A stretch of 64,000 nt of DNA from Maricaulis maris. Lineage in GTDB: Bacteria; Pseudomonadota; Alphaproteobacteria; Caulobacterales; Maricaulaceae. The number at the start of each line of letters is the position of its first letter. The stretch's first letter is position 1. This document shows positions 59,767-64,000 of this stretch, in pieces. The stretch spans positions 1,427,501 through 1,491,500 of the forward strand of contig NZ_AP027270.1 of the NCBI RefSeq assembly GCF_036322705.1, written 5' to 3'. Under the pieces are notes generated by a model. It made no database searches. It had not been told where the DNA came from and saw only the letters and a program-made list of their open reading frames with translations. A program made the translations under genes and the position numbers.

Positions 59767-60669
59767 ATGACGCTTGAAGCGAAACGCACACCGGATGACC
59801 GTTTCGACGGGCTGCCGGACTGGCCCTATGCACCGCACTATGTCGAGGACCTCGCGGGCTATGAGGGGCTGCGCCTGCACTATGTCGACGAAGGCCCGCG
59901 ATCCGGCGCGCCCGTTTTCCTGTGCCTGCACGGCGAACCAAGCTGGGCCTATCTCTATCGCAAGATGATACCGGTCTTTCTGGAGGCCGGTGCCCGCGTC
60001 ATCGCGCCGGATTTCTTCGGGTTCGGACGGTCGGACAAGCCGGTCGACAATGCGGCCTACACCTTCGACTTTCATCGCAACGCCCTGAAAGCCTTCTTCG
60101 AGCGGATGGATGTGCAGGATGTCTGCCTGGTCTGTCAGGACTGGGGCGGGCTGCTCGGCCTGACCATCCCGATGGATTATCCGGACCGCTTCACCCGCCT
60201 GCTGGTCATGAATACCGGTCTCGGGATCGGTCAACCGGCCGGGCCCGGGTTCGACGCCTGGCGCGATTATGTCGCCAATACGCCGAATTTCGACATCGGC
60301 GCCCTGATGAAACGTGCCACATCCATTCTGACCGATGCGGAAGTGGAGGCTTACAACGCCCCCTTCCCCGACAACAGCTACAAGGCCGGGGCGCGAACCT
60401 TCCCCAGCCTCGTCCCGACCGATCCGGCGATGGATGGCGTTGACACCAGCAAACGCGCCGCGACCTTCTGGAATACCCAGTGGTCCGGCGACAGCTTCAT
60501 GGCGATCGGGATGCAGGACCCGGTCCTTGGCCCGCCGGCCATGACGGCCCTGTCCAAGCTGATCCGCAATTGCCCGCCGCCGATGGAAATCGCCGATGGC
60601 GGGCATTTCGTGCAGGAATGGGGCGAGCCGATCGCCCGCGCAGCGCTCAAACGGTTCGCGCTGGCCTGA
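59767..60669 (+). CDS. Haloalkane dehalogenase-like alpha/beta hydrolase (HLD-I type)
   Basis: A 300-residue alpha/beta hydrolase. The catalytic nucleophile is Asp125 in CQDWGG, next to Trp126, and the halide-binding glutamate/Trp pattern is HGEPSW (Glu57). This combination, plus the C-terminal catalytic histidine in GGHFVQEWGEP, is characteristic of subfamily I haloalkane dehalogenases such as DhlA. These hydrolyse carbon-halogen bonds to alcohols and halide. The natural substrate is unknown; marine bacteria meet halogenated organics. It is the second gene after the acyl-CoA synthetase and may be cotranscribed. Confidence 0.88.
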   Translation: MTLEAKRTPDDRFDGLPDWPYAPHYVEDLAGYEGLRLHYVDEGPRSGAPVFLCLHGEPSWAYLYRKMIPVFLEAGARVIAPDFFGFGRSDKPVDNAAYTFDFHRNALKAFFERMDVQDVCLVCQDWGGLLGLTIPMDYPDRFTRLLVMNTGLGIGQPAGPGFDAWRDYVANTPNFDIGALMKRATSILTDAEVEAYNAPFPDNSYKAGARTFPSLVPTDPAMDGVDTSKRAATFWNTQWSGDSFMAIGMQDPVLGPPAMTALSKLIRNCPPPMEIADGGHFVQEWGEPIARAALKRFALA

Positions 60670-60707
60670 CCACGTTCCGCGAACGGGTCGGACACCTTCC
60701 CAACCCG

Positions 60708-62108
60708 CTAAATGTGCAGCGCGCGCCCATAGGCGTCGAGCACGCTCTCATGCATCATTTCCGACAGGGTCGGATGCGGGAAGACCGTGTGCATGAGTTC
60801 GGCCTCGGTGGTCTCCAGCTGACGTCCGACAACATAGCCCTGGATCATCTCGGTCACTTCCGGACCGACCATGTGGGCGCCCAGGAGCTCCCCGGTCTTG
60901 GCATCAAAAATGGTCTTCACCAGACCCTGATCATCGCCCAGGGCAATCGCCTTGCCATTGCCCACGAAGGGGAAGCGGCCAACCTTGACCTCGTGTCCGG
61001 CCGCCTTGGCCTTGTCCTCGGTCAGCCCGACCGACGCCACCTGCGGGTGGCAATAGGTACAGCCGGGGATATTCCCGGTTTCGAAGGGATGGACCTGCTC
61101 GCCGGCGATCTTCTCGATACACACGACGCCTTCATGGCTCGCCTTGTGCGCCAGCCAGGGCGGACCGGCGACATCACCGATGGCATAGAGGCCTTTGACA
61201 TTGGTCCGTCCGAACCCGTCATTGACGACATGGCCGCGCTCGATCTTCACGCCGAGTGCTTCCAGCCCCATATTCTCGATATTGGCGACGATACCGACGG
61301 CCATGATGACCTTCTCGACCTCGATGATCTCGACCTTGCCCTTGGCGTTCATGACGTGGACCTTCACCGTCCTGGCGGTTTTCTCGAGCTTCTCGACCTG
61401 GGCCGAGACCAGCAGGTTCATGCCCTGCTTCTTGAAGCTCTTGGCGGCAAGGGCGGAGATTTCCGCATCCTCGACCGGCAGGACCCGGTCCATCATCTCG
61501 ACCACCGTGACCTCGGCCCCCATGGTCCGGTAGAAGCTGGCGAACTCGATACCGATCGCGCCCGAGCCAATGACCAGCAGGGATTTGGGCATCTCGCTGG
61601 GCACCATCGCCTCACGATAGGTCCAGATCTTGTCACCATCGGGCTCCAGTCCGGCGGCCGGGATGGTGCGCGCGCGTGCGCCGGTGGCGAGGATCACGTG
61701 TTTGGCTGTGTAGCGGTCCTTGCCGACCACAACCTCCGGCGCGTCCTTGCCCTTGTCGAGCTTGGCGCTGCCCTCGATCACCGTGATCTTGTGCTTCTTC
61801 ATCAACGAGCCGATCCCGCCGGTCAGGCGCGAGGAGACCTTGCGGGAGCGCTTGACGACGGCCTCGATGTCAAAACCGATCTTTTCCGCCGACAGGCCGA
61901 AATCGGCGGCGTGCTGCATCAGGTGATAGACCTCGGCCGAGCGCAGCAGCGCCTTGGTCGGGATGCAGCCCCAGTTGAGGCAGATGCCCCCCAACTGGTC
62001 ACGTTCGACAACCGCCGTCTTGAAGCCAAGCTGGGCGGCGCGAATCGCCGCCACATAGCCGCCCGGACCACCACCGATCACAATTACGTCGAAAGCCCCT
62101 GCGCTCAT
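60708..62108 (-). CDS. lpdA: Dihydrolipoyl dehydrogenase (E3)
   Basis: A 466-residue flavoprotein that reoxidises lipoyl groups in pyruvate and 2-oxoglutarate dehydrogenase complexes with NAD+. It has the FAD motif IGGGPGGYVAAIRAAQLG, the redox disulfide in GGICLNWGCIPTK (Cys43 and Cys48), the NAD-binding GSGAIGIEFASFY, and the C-terminal dimer-interface HPTLSEMMHE. The start at 62108 has GAGGA 6 bases upstream; an ATG at 62120 is 4 codons longer. lipA lies about 10 kb away on the same strand. Confidence 0.97.
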   Translation of the reverse strand: MSAGAFDVIVIGGGPGGYVAAIRAAQLGFKTAVVERDQLGGICLNWGCIPTKALLRSAEVYHLMQHAADFGLSAEKIGFDIEAVVKRSRKVSSRLTGGIGSLMKKHKITVIEGSAKLDKGKDAPEVVVGKDRYTAKHVILATGARARTIPAAGLEPDGDKIWTYREAMVPSEMPKSLLVIGSGAIGIEFASFYRTMGAEVTVVEMMDRVLPVEDAEISALAAKSFKKQGMNLLVSAQVEKLEKTARTVKVHVMNAKGKVEIIEVEKVIMAVGIVANIENMGLEALGVKIERGHVVNDGFGRTNVKGLYAIGDVAGPPWLAHKASHEGVVCIEKIAGEQVHPFETGNIPGCTYCHPQVASVGLTEDKAKAAGHEVKVGRFPFVGNGKAIALGDDQGLVKTIFDAKTGELLGAHMVGPEVTEMIQGYVVGRQLETTEAELMHTVFPHPTLSEMMHESVLDAYGRALHI

Positions 62109-62226
62109 GGTCGTCCTCATTTATTTTGCATACGAAATTTATGCGGGAAACCTGATTTCGGGATAGCAGCACGAGCGCATCGGATCAATGCGGCACACTC
62201 CGGGCAAACCGTCTGCGTCCTGACGT

Positions 62227-62829
62227 CTATTCCGCGGCCTCGCCGGCATCGGCATAGACCGAGCGCCGGGGACGGGCCAGGACCCGCCGGACCATGGGCT
62301 CGAAGACCGAGAGCGGCTCGCTGTCATAGTCCGGGTCGAATGCGGTCTGGTCATACTTGGCGCAGAATTCCTCACAAGCCGCGAAATGGGGGTGATCCCG
62401 ATATTGCTCCCGCATGTCGCGGTCACCGCCGATATGGTGGAAGAAATAATAGCCCTGGAAGATCCCGTGATGAGCGACGATCCAGTGGTTCTCCTCGCTG
62501 ATGAAGGGTTTGAGGATCGCGGCTGCAATGTCGGGGTGATTATAGCTGCCGAGCGTGTCGCCGACATCGTGCAGCAGGGCCATCACGACATACTCCTCAT
62601 CGCGCCCATCACGCATCGCCCGGGTCGCGGTCTGCAGGGAGTGCTGCATCCGGTCGATCGGGAACCCGCCGAAATCACCATCCAGAAGCCTCAGATGAGC
62701 CAGCACGCGGTCCGGCAGGTCTTTGGCAAAAGCGCCGAACTGGGTCGCGATCACGCTCCAGTCCTCTGCCGTGCCCTCGTCCATGGCCCTGAATTTTGCG
62801 CGCGGCGCGCTGGCGTCCTGATGCGACAT
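62227..62829 (-). CDS. HD-domain phosphohydrolase
   Basis: A 200-residue HD-fold protein. The motif set is MQHSLQTATRA (first His), ALLHDVGDTLGSYNHPDIAA (HD pair) and HWIVAHHGIFQGYYFFHHIG (later histidines). Homologues are annotated as HD-domain or phosphonate/inositol-oxygenase-like phosphohydrolases; the substrate is unknown. The ATG at 62827-62829 has GGGAGG 5 bases upstream. A cupin gene lies 75 bases upstream on the same strand. Confidence 0.85.
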   Translation of the reverse strand: MSHQDASAPRAKFRAMDEGTAEDWSVIATQFGAFAKDLPDRVLAHLRLLDGDFGGFPIDRMQHSLQTATRAMRDGRDEEYVVMALLHDVGDTLGSYNHPDIAAAILKPFISEENHWIVAHHGIFQGYYFFHHIGGDRDMREQYRDHPHFAACEEFCAKYDQTAFDPDYDSEPLSVFEPMVRRVLARPRRSVYADAGEAAE

Positions 62830-62904
62830 GATGACCTCCCGTTTGGGCATACCCTGACCTCGAAAGAAAGCCGAGACAAGGCCCGCCGCTGAGCGCGATC
62901 GGGT

Positions 62905-63276
62905 CTAGAGATCGACCAGGGTCTGGGTCAGGTCGCTGTCCGGATTGTCGCCGGTATTGGTCACGCCAGCCTTCTCGATCAGCAGGATATGAACGGTTTC
63001 GCTCTGGGTGACGGGGCGATGGCGGACCCCCTTGGGAATCACGCACAGCTCGCCCGGGCCGAGAATGACCGGGTCCTGACCGTCGATCTCGATCCGCAGA
63101 ATGCCCTGGGTAACGAGAAAGAGCTCGTCCTCCTCGACATGGCAGTGCCAGTCAAACGCACCGGCCCCCTTGGCCAATTTGACCTCGTAATCATCCAGCT
63201 TGGCGATGCGTTTGGGGGACCAGGCCTCGTCGAACTGGCTGTGTTTTTCCACCAGCGAGATCGTTTTCACCGCCAT
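62905..63276 (-). CDS. Cupin-domain protein
   Basis: A 123-residue single cupin. Metal-binding motif 1 is HCHVEEDELFLVTQG (His-x-His-x3-4-Glu) and motif 2 contains the PKGVRHRP histidine. It fits the small cupin-2 group seen beside many metabolic genes. The ATG at 63274-63276 has GGGGAG 6 bases upstream. No enzyme role can be assigned. Confidence 0.88.
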   Translation of the reverse strand: MAVKTISLVEKHSQFDEAWSPKRIAKLDDYEVKLAKGAGAFDWHCHVEEDELFLVTQGILRIEIDGQDPVILGPGELCVIPKGVRHRPVTQSETVHILLIEKAGVTNTGDNPDSDLTQTLVDL

Positions 63277-63354
63277 CCCAGTCTCCCCGTCTCGCGACTC
63301 GCGTTTCACTGCCGCCTCAGGCAATGAGACTAGCGGTTGGGGAGCAAAGTCAAA

Positions 63355-63771
63355 ATGGCGGGAATCAGCGATCTGAACGTGCTGCTTGCCGGATTGCGGC
63401 CAGAGCCGGATCCGGTGCGCTACGGCTTTGTCACTGGTCCGGCCGACCGGTTGGCTCCGTACGAGCACGCAGCCCTGATGCGCTTTGCCGAGGCCGAAGG
63501 GGTCACGCTCATCCTGCCGTTCGAACACGCCGAAGCCGCCGGGCTCTCGCCCGTCTTTCCCTGCCGGCGCATTACGCTGGCGATCCATTCCTCGCTGGAG
63601 GCCGTCGGTTTCATGGCTCATGTCGCCGCTGCCCTGGCGGCGGAGGGGATTGGTTGCAACCCGGTCGCCGGCTATTTCCATGATCATGTCTTCGTCCCGG
63701 AAGACCGGCTCGGTGATGCGCTGGCCGCCCTCAAGGCGCTGGCGCGCGCGAGCGGGCGCGAATTCGATTGA
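63355..63771 (+). CDS. ACT-domain protein (DUF2241-like)
   Basis: A 138-residue protein matching the ACT-domain family with DUF2241: MAGISDLNVLLAGLRPEPDP then YGFVTG at the start, CRRITLAIHSSLEAVGFMAHVAAALAAEGI in the middle, and YFHDHVFVPEDRLGDALAAL at the end. ACT domains bind amino acids or other small ligands. The ATG at 63355 has GGGGAG 10 bases upstream. It is divergent from the cupin gene. Confidence 0.88.
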   Translation: MAGISDLNVLLAGLRPEPDPVRYGFVTGPADRLAPYEHAALMRFAEAEGVTLILPFEHAEAAGLSPVFPCRRITLAIHSSLEAVGFMAHVAAALAAEGIGCNPVAGYFHDHVFVPEDRLGDALAALKALARASGREFD

Positions 63772-63826
63772 CCCGGGGCGGTCGCCAGCCTAACAGCGCG
63801 CTTCCTGACCGGATGGATCGTCCCGC

Positions 63827-64000
63827 GTGAGCCTATTGCCCTCAGGCCTGACCGGCCTGCCTGCCTTCGATATCGACCCGCTGTGCGACGCCCTCGCCGG
63901 TCCCGGATTTGCGGCCATGCGTCTGGTCGACACGGAGATGCTGACGGCGCTCCGGCACGAGGCGACCGAACTATGGCAGGACGAGGCGTTGACACCGGCC
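63827..64000 (+). CDS. Start of probable 2OG-Fe(II) oxygenase-like (SM-20-type) protein, 3' truncated
   Basis: A GTG at 63827-63829 opens a frame that runs off the window after 58 codons. The product begins MSLLPSGLTGLPAFDIDPLC and continues ALAGPGFAAMRLVDTEMLTAL, an N-terminal pattern seen in SM-20/2OG-Fe(II) oxygenase-like proteins (regulatory alpha helices before the jelly roll). The metal-binding HxD...H motif would lie beyond the window. The assignment is tentative. Confidence 0.5.
   Translation, partial: MSLLPSGLTGLPAFDIDPLCDALAGPGFAAMRLVDTEMLTALRHEATELWQDEALTPA

Noticed and set aside
60480-62501. A 673-codon plus-strand open frame opposite lpdA
   Set aside because: It spans the end of the hydrolase gene and all of lpdA in antisense; the composition is that of a shadow frame.

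Overview
The window is GC-rich, densely packed DNA from a free-living, probably marine alphaproteobacterium. The best match is a dimorphic, Maricaulis/Caulobacter-like member of the Maricaulales or Caulobacterales. Grounds: the order ntrB-ntrC-ntrY-ntrX-trkA-trkH-dat-hfq-hflX with mazG convergent, ispDF fused and next to dusB, lpdA and lipA in the same neighbourhood, and a PopA-like cell-cycle regulator beside mfd. This placement rests on gene content and order only; there is no rRNA in the window.

Layout. 1-7.5 kb: 5'-truncated mfd, a PopA-like REC-REC-degenerate GGDEF protein, an alpha-methylacyl-CoA racemase, a pentapeptide-repeat protein, and an orphan terminator ahead of a small unknown gene. 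7.5-16.4 kb: a WYL regulator, a BrkB-type membrane protein, succinyl-CoA:3-ketoacid CoA-transferase (scoAB), L-serine dehydratase with a stand-alone Lrp-type RAM protein, the tryptophan-to-anthranilate operon kynA-kynB-kynU, and a HupE-like protein. 16.4-22.3 kb: an M2 peptidase lipoprotein, YaiI, an M14 carboxypeptidase, a DoxX-like protein, and the periplasmic methionine-sulfoxide repair pair msrPQ. 22.5-26.1 kb: a translationally coupled three-gene operon (GNAT-nitrilase fusion, GNAT, RLAN/ATP-grasp RimK-like ligase) that looks like a small biosynthetic or peptide-modification system. 26.1-27.7 kb: an entericidin-like lipoprotein, a membrane protein that seems to fuse a superinfection-immunity domain to a HIRAN domain, a REP-like palindrome cluster and tRNA-Ser(UGA).

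27.7-34.4 kb: rlpA, dacC, tmk, holB, tatD and an MBL-fold hydrolase form a plus-strand housekeeping run, followed by an AT-rich gap and mazG. 34.4-46.8 kb: the large minus-strand cluster dusB-ntrB-ntrC-ntrY-ntrX-trkA-trkH-dat-hfq-hflX covers nitrogen/redox two-component control, potassium uptake, D-amino acid metabolism and RNA regulation. Both sigma54-type regulators here lack the GAFTGA loop, and NtrC also has an eroded Walker B. 46.9-50.0 kb: ispDF, pncC/cinA, a RatA/Coq10-like protein and lipA.

50.0-58.0 kb is the most accessory stretch: a DUF4279-like gene, a tandem array of a 283-bp unit carrying palindromes and a 100-bp element with 12-bp terminal inverted repeats, a bacterial SET-domain protein, a DUF6702-like protein paired with an M1 peptidase, and two adjacent exported proteins built of bactofilin-like repeats. 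58.0-64 kb: an Aas-like acyl-CoA/ACP synthetase behind a cluster of AT-rich palindromes, a haloalkane dehalogenase-like hydrolase, lpdA, an HD hydrolase, a cupin, an ACT-domain protein and the start of a probable 2OG-Fe(II) oxygenase-like gene cut by the window edge.

The candidates most worth following up are the Imm/HIRAN fusion, the nitrilase-GNAT-ATP-grasp operon, the secreted bactofilin-like pair, the GAFTGA-less NtrC, and the 283-bp repeat array.
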